Of a DNA stretch of 64,000 bases, positions 20,450 to 28,786 are shown one piece after another. The notes beneath the pieces are model-generated. The model saw only the letters and a program-made list of their open reading frames with translations, was not told the DNA's origin and made no database searches. The DNA comes from Bacillus sp. NTK034 (GTDB taxonomy: Bacteria; Bacillota; Bacilli; Bacillales; Cytobacillaceae): NCBI RefSeq assembly GCF_017303275.1, contig NZ_JAFKOJ010000002.1, forward strand, positions 496,001 through 560,000, in the 5' to 3' direction. Position 1 is the first letter of the stretch. Every line of letters starts with the position of its first letter. A program made the position numbers and the translations under genes.

Positions 20450-21274
20450 ATGAAAATCGGTATTATTGGCACAGGTAACATGGGGAGGATACTGACCGAG
20501 GCTTTCCTCGATGGAGGAACCGTTTCCCCATCCTCCATGACGATTACCAATCGGACAGCGGCAAAAGCGATGGAAATAAAGGAAACTCATCAGGATATTA
20601 ATGTTGTAAAGAATGCAGAAGAGGCTGCACATCGATCTTCGCTTATCTTTATTTGTGTAAAGCCTCATGATGTGTATAATGTCGTTCAGGATATTTTGCC
20701 GTTCCTGTCAAAAGATAAATGTGTAGTTTCAATCACCAGCCCTATTAGTGTAAAACAGCTTGAATCTATACTGCCTTGTTCAGCAGCCAGGGCGATTCCA
20801 AGCATAACAAATCGGGCCTTATCAGGGGTTTCGCTATTATCATTTGGTGAACAGTGCAGCGAGCAATGGAAAGGGATACTTAATAAGCTTTTTGAAAGCA
20901 TCTCCACGCCTGTCTTTATCGAGGAAAACATAACCCGGGTTTCGTCGGATATTGTCAGCTGCGGACCTGCCTTTTTCAGCTATTTGACGCAGCGGTTCAT
21001 CAATGCGGCAGTTGCAGAAACGGAGATTGATAAAGAGACAGCTACAAAGCTTGCAGGAGAGATGCTGATCGGACTTGGGGATTTACTGAAAAAGGGTTTT
21101 TATACATTGCCGACATTACAGGAGAAGGTATGTGTAAAAGGAGGAATTACAGGAGAGGGAATAAAAATTCTTGAAAGCGAGCTTGGTACAATATTTGAGC
21201 ACTTATTCCAGGCAACACATTCCAAGTATGACGAAGACCTTGTTGAGGTAAAAAAACAGTACTCTCTCCATTAG
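20450..21274 (+). CDS. comER: ComER, pyrroline-5-carboxylate reductase-like protein
   Basis: A 274-residue NAD(P)-dependent oxidoreductase of the P5C reductase family. It has the Rossmann motif IGIIGTGNMGRI at the N-terminus and a C-terminal dimerisation domain (GGITGEGIKILES). It is divergent from comEA, as in B. subtilis, where it is not needed for competence and has been linked to sporulation/biofilm control. Whether it makes proline is not shown. The AAAGGAGG ribosome site is excellent. Confidence 0.9.
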   Translation: MKIGIIGTGNMGRILTEAFLDGGTVSPSSMTITNRTAAKAMEIKETHQDINVVKNAEEAAHRSSLIFICVKPHDVYNVVQDILPFLSKDKCVVSITSPISVKQLESILPCSAARAIPSITNRALSGVSLLSFGEQCSEQWKGILNKLFESISTPVFIEENITRVSSDIVSCGPAFFSYLTQRFINAAVAETEIDKETATKLAGEMLIGLGDLLKKGFYTLPTLQEKVCVKGGITGEGIKILESELGTIFEHLFQATHSKYDEDLVEVKKQYSLH

Positions 21275-21311
21275 CTATTCGATGCTAATGGAAATAATCC
21301 TTCTTATTTCT

Positions 21312-21353
21312 AAAAAAACAGCCGGATTGCTTCAGTCAATCCGGCTGTTTTAT
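21312..21353. terminator. Bidirectional terminator between comER and yqeM
   Basis: ACAGCCGGATTG (21318-21329) and CAATCCGGCTGT (21337-21348) form a perfect 12-bp stem, with A-run before and T-run after. It serves comER (+) and yqeM (-). Confidence 0.93.
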
Positions 21354-21356
21354 ATA

Positions 21357-22106
21357 TTAGTTCCTTTTCTTTGCAATAAAAATGATTCGTTCAGCCTGAC
21401 TGCCTGGAGGGCCCTCTTCAAAATCTGCTGAAATCTCAAGCAGTTCAAATCCGCATTCCCTAAGCCAGCTTTCATATTGATCAATAGGATAAGTGCGCTG
21501 GAAGTGAAGCTCGTCATAGCGGTCATACTTTCCAGTTTCTTCTTCCAGGACAAAAAATGAAAGATCATGCTCCACAGAATTAGGGTATTCACCCTGATAG
21601 CTGTGCCAGATATATGAAATTTCCTCATCATTTTCAGCAAATGTCTGGTTCATGAATATCTGCATGATTTTATAAATGGAGTGGACATCAAAAATAAAAA
21701 GACCATCACTTCTCAAATGACTGTGGACCCGCTTGAAGGTGTCTTTCACTTCTGATTCCGTCTCCAGATAATTCAAAGAATCACAAAAGATGCCTATAAT
21801 ATCAAATTCATTGAACCCTTCAAGCTCTGCCATGTTCTGCAGGTAAAAGGGGATTTGAACACCGTTCTGTTCTGCCTTTGTCTGTGCTACAGCCAGCATA
21901 TCCTCTGATAAGTCCACACCAGTAACCTCATAACCCTGTTTACTTAGCCTTATGGAAAGCTGCCCGGTGCCGCAGGCAAGGTCCAGCAGTTTTTTTCCGG
22001 GTACATTAAATTCCGCATGCTTTTCATTGACCAATTTAATCCAGCTGTCATAAGGGACATCTTCCATCAGCCTGTCATAAAGATAAGCGAACTTTCCGTA
22101 GCTCAT
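21357..22106 (-). CDS. yqeM: Class I SAM-dependent methyltransferase YqeM
   Basis: A 249-residue methyltransferase with motif I LLDLACGTGQLSIRLS and a following acidic loop (VTGVDLSEDML). The substrate is unknown. Its start overlaps the rsfS stop by 4 nt (ATGA), so translation is probably coupled. Last gene of the yqeG-to-yqeM run. The specific role, possibly RNA- or ribosome-linked, is inferred only from neighbours. Confidence 0.88.
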   Translation of the reverse strand: MSYGKFAYLYDRLMEDVPYDSWIKLVNEKHAEFNVPGKKLLDLACGTGQLSIRLSKQGYEVTGVDLSEDMLAVAQTKAEQNGVQIPFYLQNMAELEGFNEFDIIGIFCDSLNYLETESEVKDTFKRVHSHLRSDGLFIFDVHSIYKIMQIFMNQTFAENDEEISYIWHSYQGEYPNSVEHDLSFFVLEEETGKYDRYDELHFQRTYPIDQYESWLRECGFELLEISADFEEGPPGSQAERIIFIAKKRN

Positions 22107-22459
22107 TGGTTAAGCATGCCTTGAACGTTCTCGACCGGTGCATCGCCCCAAAGTCTTTCCAGATTATAGTAGCTTCTTTCATCCTTATGGAAAATATGAG
22201 CAACTACATCACCCATATCAACTAAAATCCACCTTGCTTCATCAAAACCTTCCATTCTTTTTACAGCAAACCCATGCTCTTCAGATTTTTCTTTCATTTC
22301 ACGAGCTATGGCCTGCACTTGTTTATCAGAGTTGCCGTGGCAAATTACAAAGTAGTCTGAAATCAGGGAAATGCCTTTCATATTAAGTACCGTTATATCT
22401 TCAGCCCGTTTATCATCCGCTGCTTTAACTGCCGTCACCAGCAATGTATTTTCATTCAT
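22103..22459 (-). CDS. rsfS: Ribosomal silencing factor RsfS
   Basis: DUF143 protein (yqeL) that binds L14 on the 50S subunit and blocks subunit joining when nutrients are short. At 118 residues, the family core is recognised in DKRAEDITVLNM, SDYFVICHGNSDKQVQAIA and WILVDMGDVVAHIF. AGGAGG lies upstream of the ATG. It is tightly packed between yqeK (4-nt gap) and yqeM (4-nt overlap). Confidence 0.95.
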   Translation of the reverse strand: MNENTLLVTAVKAADDKRAEDITVLNMKGISLISDYFVICHGNSDKQVQAIAREMKEKSEEHGFAVKRMEGFDEARWILVDMGDVVAHIFHKDERSYYNLERLWGDAPVENVQGMLNQ

Positions 22460-22463
22460 TTAA

Positions 22464-23030
22464 TCAATCCTCCTTATTCATTACAAGGTCATTATAAGTT
22501 TGGAAGGACGCTGGAAAAACCGGCTGCCCTTTTTTCATTAAAAACATGACGGTATTTTGGACAGCCTTGATTAAAGCCTTGTCCAGATTCGTCCGCGCTA
22601 AATCACGAACTTCATCAACACCCGGAAAACGCCTTCCAGGTTCAATATAATCCGCTAGATAAATGATCTTTTCAAGAAGTGCCATTCCCGGCCTGCCGGA
22701 AGTATGGTACCGTATAGCATCTAAGACCTCTTTATCATTAATTCCCACTTCTTTCTCAGTCAGAAAAGCACCGACAGGAGCATGCCAAAGTTCACTATTG
22801 TACTCCAGAAGCTCACTTGGCATTCCTTCCTTAATGATAATTTCCCTCATTTCTTCCTTAGGACGGAACTTAGCATAATCATGAAAAATGGCCGCCAGTT
22901 CCGCTTTTTTTATATCAGCACCATATTCCGCTGCGAGGCTGATGGCTGTTTCCATCACTCCTACTGTATGAATGTAGCGATGTTCAGTCAGCTGTTCCTT
23001 TACGATTGCAAGAGCCTGTTCACGATTCAT
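22464..23030 (-). CDS. yqeK: HD-domain Ap4A hydrolase YqeK
   Basis: A 188-residue HD-superfamily metal-dependent phosphohydrolase with the N-terminal His (HRYIHTVGV), the HD pair in AAIFHDYAK, and a distal [10 protein letters not shown]. Members have been shown to cleave diadenosine tetraphosphate symmetrically. Its first codons overlap the end of nadD by 11 nt. Metal ligands are all present. Confidence 0.92.
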   Translation of the reverse strand: MNREQALAIVKEQLTEHRYIHTVGVMETAISLAAEYGADIKKAELAAIFHDYAKFRPKEEMREIIIKEGMPSELLEYNSELWHAPVGAFLTEKEVGINDKEVLDAIRYHTSGRPGMALLEKIIYLADYIEPGRRFPGVDEVRDLARTNLDKALIKAVQNTVMFLMKKGQPVFPASFQTYNDLVMNKED

Positions 23031-23589
23031 ATAAATGATTCTCCTTTATATAACTCCTTATAGCATCCGGTACCAGATAGCGAATAGTTCCGCCTTCCTT
23101 TACACGGCTTCTGATCATACTGGAGGATATCCCCATTTCCGGCACGTCAGCATAAAGAATCGGATACGGAGTCTGCAAATTGTAAGATGGCCGCCTCACT
23201 CCTATAAAGATAATCAATTCAAGAAGTTTGTCAATGTTATGCCACTTGGGCAGATACTCAACCATGTCAGCACCAATAATAAAATAAAATTGCGTTTGAG
23301 GATAGTTTTCCTTCAAAATCCTGATTGTATCGTAGGTAAATGAAGGACCTTCGCGCTCCAGCTCAATCAATTCCAATTTAAAACCGGGTTGACTCTGCAA
23401 TGCCAGTTTCAGCATTTCCGTACGATCGCTGCTGCTGACATTATCAGACCTTTTTTTATGGGGAGGTTCCTGGTTCGGCATAAACCAGACTTCATCCAAA
23501 CCATGGGAAGACATGACCTCATTCGCGATGATGAGATGGCCTAAATGAGGCGGATTAAAGGTCCCTCCGAGTATGCCTACTTTTTCCAT
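23020..23589 (-). CDS. nadD: Nicotinate-nucleotide adenylyltransferase
   Basis: Converts nicotinate mononucleotide and ATP to deamido-NAD. The 189 residues show the nucleotidyltransferase motif [12 protein letters not shown] at residues 8-19, and the C-terminal [10 protein letters not shown] motif. Cytoplasmic NAD biosynthesis. It is co-directional with yqeI upstream and overlaps yqeK. Confidence 0.97.
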   Translation of the reverse strand: MEKVGILGGTFNPPHLGHLIIANEVMSSHGLDEVWFMPNQEPPHKKRSDNVSSSDRTEMLKLALQSQPGFKLELIELEREGPSFTYDTIRILKENYPQTQFYFIIGADMVEYLPKWHNIDKLLELIIFIGVRRPSYNLQTPYPILYADVPEMGISSSMIRSRVKEGGTIRYLVPDAIRSYIKENHLYES

Positions 23590-23628
23590 TTACACTCCTC
23601 CATACATCCAGTTTTACAATTAAGAAAC

Positions 23629-23919
23629 TTACGGCAAGTCGATTTGTTTGTTTTCTTTCGATTCTTTATATAAAACAATTATATTTCCGATGATTTGTAC
23701 AACATCAGCCTTTGCGCCTTTTGACAGCTGCTGCGCCACCGTATCCCTGTCTTCTTCACAGTTTTGAAGGATTGAAACCTTTAATAATTCACGGGATTCC
23801 AGCGCTTCTCCTACTTGCTTAATCATATTTTCATTTACTCCGCCCTTTCCCACTTGGAAAATCGGGTTTAAATGATGGGCTTTTGATCGTAAAAAACGTT
23901 TTTGCTTTCCTGTTAGCAT
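23629..23919 (-). CDS. yqeI: YhbY/CRM-domain RNA-binding protein YqeI
   Basis: A 96-residue CRM-domain protein associated with pre-50S ribosomal particles in relatives. Core motifs are LTGKQKRFLRSKAHHLNP, FQVGKGGVNENM (the GxxG-type loop) and a basic N-terminus. Its start overlaps the aroE stop by 7 nt (ATGCTAA). It lies between aroE and nadD as in B. subtilis. Confidence 0.94.
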   Translation of the reverse strand: MLTGKQKRFLRSKAHHLNPIFQVGKGGVNENMIKQVGEALESRELLKVSILQNCEEDRDTVAQQLSKGAKADVVQIIGNIIVLYKESKENKQIDLP

Positions 23920-24752
23920 GATAAACCTCCCAGTTGATTTAAAACTTTATGTCTCATTCTTTCAATTTCAGGTTCAATGCCAGTCCACATCTCAAAAGCA
24001 AGTGCTCCCTGATATACAAACATGTCAATACCATTCTGAATTCCCGCACCCTTTGCAGCAGCTTCCACCAGAAGCCTTGTTTGAAGCGGATTGTATATGA
24101 TATCACTGACAAAGGCTTCCGGCTTTAGCTTATGTACTGAAAGCGGGCTTTGGCCAATTTCAGGATGCATCCCTATCGATGTAGTCTGAACAATAAGATC
24201 GTATGTCCCCAGGCTTTCCTCTGCGTCCATTCTGTTCAGCACCCGCGCAGGAACCTGAAAGGGGCAATCATTAATAATATGTTCGGCCCTTAGTGGAGTC
24301 CGATTGCAAATATCCAGAAGCTCAGGACCTTCTTTGGCAATTGTAAAATAAATGGCTCTCGCAGCTCCGCCTGCCCCCACTATGAGCACTTTTTTGTCTT
24401 TAATTGATTGTTTTTGATTCAGAAGGCCCTTTACATACCCGCTCCCATCCGTATTAAAGCCTATTAGCTTTCCATCATGATTGACCACTGTATTAACTGC
24501 TCCAATAGCCTCTGCCAGGGGATCCAGTTCATCTAATAGAGGGATAATAGCCTCCTTATGCGGTACTGTAACATTAAAGCCCGCAATACCCATTGCCCTG
24601 AACCCTTTAATAGCATCTGAAAGATTTTTCCTGGATATATGGAATGGATGATAATGAGCATCAAGACTGTAAGCGTTAAATAAATCATTATGCATAGCTG
24701 GGGACATTGAATGGGAAATCGGATCTCCAATCACCCCAAACAGCTTTTTCAA
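23913..24752 (-). CDS. aroE: Shikimate dehydrogenase
   Basis: NADP-dependent reduction of 3-dehydroshikimate in aromatic amino acid synthesis. The 279 residues carry the substrate site SHSMSPAMHN, NVTVPHKEA (catalytic Lys) and the nucleotide-binding VGAGGAARAI near residue 127. The start is a TTG at 24750-24752, with GAGG closely upstream. It is in a compact operon between yqeH and yqeI. Confidence 0.95.
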   Translation of the reverse strand: MKKLFGVIGDPISHSMSPAMHNDLFNAYSLDAHYHPFHISRKNLSDAIKGFRAMGIAGFNVTVPHKEAIIPLLDELDPLAEAIGAVNTVVNHDGKLIGFNTDGSGYVKGLLNQKQSIKDKKVLIVGAGGAARAIYFTIAKEGPELLDICNRTPLRAEHIINDCPFQVPARVLNRMDAEESLGTYDLIVQTTSIGMHPEIGQSPLSVHKLKPEAFVSDIIYNPLQTRLLVEAAAKGAGIQNGIDMFVYQGALAFEMWTGIEPEIERMRHKVLNQLGGLSC

Positions 24753-24799
24753 AATTCCTCACCCCTTTTGAAAAGCGTAAGCAGCTGCAGGTTCGCAGC

Positions 24800-25906
24800 C
24801 TAAATTAAAGACTTCCTTATCATAGCATGGACACCTTTAGGAACATAAGCAGCTACTTTGGCCCCGCCTTCATTTACAGTAATCCATCCAAGCCCTGAAA
24901 ATACTATATCTGTTTTTGGTTCTTTTATTGTGAATTCATGTTTCACAAGCTCTGGGAAGGTTTCCATCTGTTCTTCTCTTGGAGGTGTGAGCATCTCTCC
25001 CGCATGATTCCGATACAGCTCATCCGCCTTTTCTGTTTTGGTGCGGTGAATAGTTAGTTCATTGGAGAAATGGCAAACAAATGAACGTCGTCCCCCGGCA
25101 ATGTAATCAAATCTTGCCAGTCCGCCAAAGAATAGAGTCTGCTCTTCATTAAGCTGGTAAACCTTAGGCTTTATCTCCTTTTTAGGTGTTATAACCTTTA
25201 AATCCCTTTTATCTACATAATGGGCCATTTGATGATGGTTTATTATACCTGGAGTATCTACTAAGGCTTTTCCGTCAGATAAAGGTATTTCGATAATATC
25301 AAGAGTTGTGCCAGGGAAGTGGGAAGTTGTTATGACATCGCCTTCACCTGTTACTTCCTTTAATATACGATTGATGAATGTGGATTTACCTACATTCGTA
25401 CACCCTACTACATACACGTCTTTTCCTTCCCGGTAATGGTCGATAGCTGCTGCTATCTCGTTAATGGAATACCCTTTCGCAGCACTTGCCAGATAGACTT
25501 CTTCCGGTTTCAATCCCAGCTGTTTGGATTCCTGCTTCATCCAGTTAATCAGCTTGTTTGTTTTCACCGACTTTGGAAGAAGGTCAACTTTGTTTCCGAC
25601 AAGAAGAATTTTATTGCTGCCTACAAAACGGTGAAGCCCCGGCAGCCAGCTCCCGTTAAAATCAAAGATGTCCACAATCTTCACGATCAGTGCATCACTT
25701 TGCCCAATTTCATTCAGGATCTTAAGAAAATCATCATCAGTCAAGCTTACATCCTGAACTTCATTATAATGTTTCAGCCTAAAACAGCGCTGGCAAATAA
25801 TCGTTTCCTTCTGCAGAGCTGATTGAGGTGCATATCCCAACTCCTCAGAATTTTCTGTTTGAACTTTTACTCCACAGCCTATGCAAACAAATTGCTCTTC
25901 ACTCAC
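24800..25906 (-). CDS. yqeH: Circularly permuted ribosome-biogenesis GTPase YqeH
   Basis: A 368-residue GTPase needed for 30S assembly. An N-terminal zinc finger (CIGC, CQRC) precedes a permuted GTPase domain. G4 (VGNKVDLLP, near residue 105) comes before G1 (VGCTNVGKSTF, near residue 170) and G3 (LVDTPGI). A C-terminal treble-clef-type domain follows. It lies 3 nt after yqeG. Confidence 0.96.
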   Translation of the reverse strand: MSEEQFVCIGCGVKVQTENSEELGYAPQSALQKETIICQRCFRLKHYNEVQDVSLTDDDFLKILNEIGQSDALIVKIVDIFDFNGSWLPGLHRFVGSNKILLVGNKVDLLPKSVKTNKLINWMKQESKQLGLKPEEVYLASAAKGYSINEIAAAIDHYREGKDVYVVGCTNVGKSTFINRILKEVTGEGDVITTSHFPGTTLDIIEIPLSDGKALVDTPGIINHHQMAHYVDKRDLKVITPKKEIKPKVYQLNEEQTLFFGGLARFDYIAGGRRSFVCHFSNELTIHRTKTEKADELYRNHAGEMLTPPREEQMETFPELVKHEFTIKEPKTDIVFSGLGWITVNEGGAKVAAYVPKGVHAMIRKSLI

Positions 25907-25909
25907 TTT

Positions 25910-26425
25910 TTAATCCTCCCACTGAATCATTCCCTTTTTTCTGAACCAATTTAATATTCGTCTTTCCACCAGCCGATTAAATTTTGTAAAAAATCCGTCA
26001 GTTTGAGCAACAGGCACGACCAAAATAGTATGGAAGCCGCTTCTGTTTCCCCCCAGGACGTCAGTCAGCAATTGATCACCAATCACAACTGTTTCTTCTT
26101 TTCCCAGCCCCATCTCTGATAGAGCTCTTAGGAAGGCCCTGCCCATTGGCTTTCTAGCCTGGTAAATAAATGGAATTTCAAGAGGGTCGGAAAAAGCCTT
26201 AACCCGATTTTCATTATTATTTGACACAATGGTAACCTTGATGTTGCTTTGCTTCATTTCTTCAAACCAGCTAATCAGCTTCGGCGTTGCATTTGGCCTG
26301 TCCCATTCGACTAATGTATTATCCAGGTCCGTGATAATTCCTTTAACTCCCTTTTCCTGTAAACTGTGGGGAGTAATTTCAAATATACTTTTAACATGCT
26401 GATCAGGCAAAAAATGCTTTAACAC
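25910..26425 (-). CDS. yqeG: YqeG family HAD-type phosphatase
   Basis: A 171-residue HAD superfamily IIIA hydrolase. Motif I is ITDLDNTLVEW with both aspartates, motif II is VSNNNE, motif III is RKPMGRAF and motif IV is VIGDQLLTDV. All catalytic residues are present. The substrate is not established. The start is a GTG at 26423-26425 behind GAGGTG. First gene of the yqeG-yqeM run. Confidence 0.92.
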   Translation of the reverse strand: MLKHFLPDQHVKSIFEITPHSLQEKGVKGIITDLDNTLVEWDRPNATPKLISWFEEMKQSNIKVTIVSNNNENRVKAFSDPLEIPFIYQARKPMGRAFLRALSEMGLGKEETVVIGDQLLTDVLGGNRSGFHTILVVPVAQTDGFFTKFNRLVERRILNWFRKKGMIQWED

Positions 26426-26721
26426 TATATTTACACCTCAATCATTTATCGTATGGTCCAACAATAGCCCTCAAATAGCTCCCGGGCTTTATTAATAATT
26501 AGCTTCAGCAGAGTTTTCACTATAGAAAACACCGATTCCATCATATCCAATTTCATCCGCTCTTTCAAAAGAAAAACTGGCGGACACAATCCAGCTGTTC
26601 TATTTTATACGATTCCACAAAATGGGGAAAGACACTCAAAACTCAGTAAATTTCCATGGAATAGGCGTATTTTATGCTTAAAATAAAAATTTTTCGACAA
26701 AAAGCTACTGCTCTTCCACCC
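26426..26721. other. Intergenic region upstream of yqeG
   Basis: AT-rich non-coding stretch between yqeG and the sda control region. No gene, strong hairpin or clear promoter was recognised. It should contain the yqeG promoter on the minus strand. Confidence 0.5.
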
Positions 26722-26820
26722 TGTGGATAACTTTATGCACATAATCCAATATGATTTTTATACTTTTTCCCTTTTTATAAACAAAATAATCACAGGTTAT
26801 CCACGGTTTCCTGTGGATAA
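26722..26820. promoter_or_regulatory. Cluster of four DnaA boxes upstream of sda
   Basis: Perfect TGTGGATAA at 26722-26730 and 26812-26820, TTATGCACA at 26733-26741 and TTATCCACG at 26797-26805 all match the DnaA-box consensus TTATNCACA or differ by one base. DnaA controls sda in B. subtilis, so the same link is expected here. Confidence 0.9.
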
Positions 26821-26821
26821 G

Positions 26822-26835
26822 AGAACAGTTGTTCT
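26822..26835. promoter_or_regulatory. GAAC-N4-GTTC palindrome near sda
   Basis: AGAACAGTTGTTCT resembles the core of the Bacillus LexA operator (CGAAC-N4-GTTCG) but lacks the outer C and G. It lies between the last DnaA box and the sda promoter. Assignment to LexA is tentative. Confidence 0.35.
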
Positions 26836-26847
26836 AATCGTTTAATT

Positions 26848-26875
26848 TTGCTAGAGTAGGGGTACAACATAAAAT
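26848..26875 (+). promoter_or_regulatory. Probable sigma-A promoter of sda
   Basis: -35 TTGCTA (26848-26853), a 16-nt spacer and -10 TAAAAT (26870-26875) lie about 70 nt before the start codon, downstream of the DnaA boxes. Confidence 0.65.
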
Positions 26876-26942
26876 CTTACATTATATGTATAAAATAATT
26901 CTTTTAGAACTTAAATATCAAGTACCTGGAGGTGGGACAGGA

Positions 26943-27083
26943 ATGCGTAAACTGTCAGATGATTTACTAATCGAATCATATTATAAAGCAAAGGAACTGC
27001 AGCTTAGCAAAGACTTCATTCGTTTAATCGAAACAGAAATCCACCGTCGCTCACTATCAAACAGAATAAAAGTAACTTCTTAA
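26943..27083 (+). CDS. sda: Sporulation checkpoint inhibitor Sda
   Basis: A 46-residue helical hairpin that inhibits the sporulation histidine kinase KinA when replication initiation or DNA integrity is disturbed. The sequence starts [19 protein letters not shown], closely resembling B. subtilis Sda in both sequence and length. The ATG at 26943 has a TGGAGGTGGGAC ribosome site; the upstream in-frame codons are leader. The DnaA boxes upstream explain its regulation. Confidence 0.97.
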   Translation: MRKLSDDLLIESYYKAKELQLSKDFIRLIETEIHRRSLSNRIKVTS

Positions 27084-27089
27084 AAATGG

Positions 27090-27116
27090 ACAAGCCCTAA
27101 ATAGGGCTTTTTTTAT
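27090..27116 (+). terminator. Terminator of sda
   Basis: AAGCCCT (27092-27098) and AGGGCTT (27103-27109) form a stem around AAAT, followed by TTTTTTA. Confidence 0.9.
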
Positions 27117-27157
27117 TCTCCGTATTCCTTATAAACCGAAATAACTGGACCATACAT

Positions 27158-27934
27158 TCACATTAGAGTTCCAATCCGCTCCCCTACTTTAATGTGAGCA
27201 GGAGTCCTGATTGACTTTTCAAGTTCGAATTTACCTTGCTCAAACAGGAGAATGACAGTAGAGCCGAAGGTAAAATAGGCCATTTCCTTTCCTTTTTCAA
27301 GTTGATCCCCTTTATGAGTAAGCTCAATGGAATTTACAAACATAGCACCAACCTTCACAATCGCGATTGCTGCATCTCCATGCCTCACTTCAGTTATGCT
27401 CCGATAATTTTTGGAAAGTGTGTCTCTTCCATATTTTAATCCCCATTTGTTGACCGGAAAAGACTTCAGCCCAAGAATCCATTGATCTGCTACCTTTCCA
27501 GTGACAGGGCTGTGTATCCTATGATAATGGCTCGGACTTAAATAAAAGATCATATAAGTGCCGCCCGCATATTTTCCTGCTTTATTTTCACCCAGCATCT
27601 CAGAGATTGAATAGTTTTTTCCTTTTACTGTAATCATACGATCCTCACGGATGCTCCCAACATCTTCGATTACCGCATCTACCGGGCTTACTGCCGAGTC
27701 AGGGCTCACATCTGTTACTCTTGCACCTTCTTTTAGCCTTCTAATGAAAAACTCATGAAGTGTTGGATATTCATGGAGGTTTTTTTCCATTTCACTCTCA
27801 TTTATATTAAAAATCCTTGTAAAAGATGGAATGACCCACCTGCTCAAATTTGATTTAGCAAATTTCTGCAGCATCCCGGATGTCCATCTTCCATTTGTCA
27901 ATTCAATCAGCAGGCGATATACAGGTTTTAACAA
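27158..27934 (-). CDS. psd: Phosphatidylserine decarboxylase proenzyme
   Basis: Decarboxylates phosphatidylserine to phosphatidylethanolamine at the membrane. The 258-residue proenzyme contains the autocleavage site FGST (in YFTFGSTVILL, near residue 225), where Ser becomes the pyruvoyl group. It also contains SPVDAVIEDVG and the catalytic His region YHRIHSPVTG. The start is a TTG at 27932-27934 with GGGGG 8 nt upstream. It is divergent from pssA, the preceding step of the pathway. Confidence 0.95.
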   Translation of the reverse strand: MLKPVYRLLIELTNGRWTSGMLQKFAKSNLSRWVIPSFTRIFNINESEMEKNLHEYPTLHEFFIRRLKEGARVTDVSPDSAVSPVDAVIEDVGSIREDRMITVKGKNYSISEMLGENKAGKYAGGTYMIFYLSPSHYHRIHSPVTGKVADQWILGLKSFPVNKWGLKYGRDTLSKNYRSITEVRHGDAAIAIVKVGAMFVNSIELTHKGDQLEKGKEMAYFTFGSTVILLFEQGKFELEKSIRTPAHIKVGERIGTLM

Positions 27935-28140
27935 ATGACATGCCCCCTAAAAAATATGTTCTTTACGAACAGGCATAAAAAGCATAGAATAAAATATTAT
28001 TATATAACATATAAAACTAAGTTTGCCATAGACTTCCTCAGATTTGACGCTTTTTTTATTTTTGGCTTTCTTGAAATACTTTGTTTTACATATTATTTTC
28101 CCTTCCATATAATTCCCAATTATCAGTAAATTTTAACACA

Positions 28141-28168
28141 TTGCCCATAAGAAAAAACTTCTTATAGT
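28141..28168 (+). promoter_or_regulatory. Probable promoter of pssA
   Basis: -35-like TTGCCC (28141-28146), a 16-nt spacer and TATAGT (28163-28168) lie 38 nt before the pssA start. Confidence 0.5.
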
Positions 28169-28206
28169 CTGCAAGCTGTGATTCCCAGGTGCAAGGAGTG
28201 TTTGAC

Positions 28207-28746
28207 ATGTTTTTACAGGATGTTCTTGACTTAACCATTAAGAAGCTAAAGGCACAGACAGCCAATATCTTAACTCTGTCTAACCTGTTCTTAGGGTGCT
28301 TTGCTATTTTATTTTCTATTAATGATAATTTGAAATTGAGTGTGCTGCTGATCTTTATCGCAGCTCTTGCTGACCGTTTTGATGGGATGGCAGCAAGAAA
28401 AATGAATATTGAATCGGATTTAGGAAAACAGCTGGATTCCATGAGTGATATTATTTCTTTTGGTGTTGCTCCTGCACTGCTCCTATACATAGGCGTCCTT
28501 TATGATTTTGGGGCACCAGGAGCCTTCTTAACTGCTCTATATATCGGATGTGGAGCTTTGCGGCTGGCCCGTTTTAACATCTGTGAAAATAATGGCTATT
28601 TTACAGGCTTGCCGATAACGGCTGCCGGCTGTCTGGCCACTTTATGCTTTCTCGCAGTTCCATATTGGCCTTCGCCATTATTTCTCTTTATCATGTTGAC
28701 ACTTTCCATTTTAATGATAAGCCCTTTCAGGCTGAAAAAAGTGTAA
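28207..28746 (+). CDS. pssA: CDP-diacylglycerol-serine O-phosphatidyltransferase
   Basis: Membrane enzyme making phosphatidylserine from CDP-diacylglycerol and serine. The CDP-alcohol phosphotransferase signature is complete in the stretch from DRFDGMAAR to LDSMSD (D-G-x2-A-R-x8-G-x3-D-x3-D). Around it are about six membrane helices. The ATG at 28207 has AAGGAG 8 nt upstream, giving 179 residues; an in-frame start 6 codons earlier is less likely. It is paired divergently with psd. Confidence 0.94.
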   Translation: MFLQDVLDLTIKKLKAQTANILTLSNLFLGCFAILFSINDNLKLSVLLIFIAALADRFDGMAARKMNIESDLGKQLDSMSDIISFGVAPALLLYIGVLYDFGAPGAFLTALYIGCGALRLARFNICENNGYFTGLPITAAGCLATLCFLAVPYWPSPLFLFIMLTLSILMISPFRLKKV

Positions 28747-28786
28747 AAAGAGCCGTGCTCAAAAGAGCGCGGCTTCTATTTTTATT
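28746..28786. terminator. Bidirectional terminator between pssA and pepF
   Basis: GCCGTGCTC (28752-28760) and GAGCGCGGC (28765-28773) pair around AAAA. The T-rich tail on the plus strand and the AAAAAG before the stem let it serve both convergent genes. Confidence 0.85.

Noticed and set aside
24753-24799. Copy of the GCGCAAGCGCC repeat between yqeH and aroE
   Set aside because: Only AAAAGCGTAAGC is similar; there is no matching hairpin, so it is not called a repeat.
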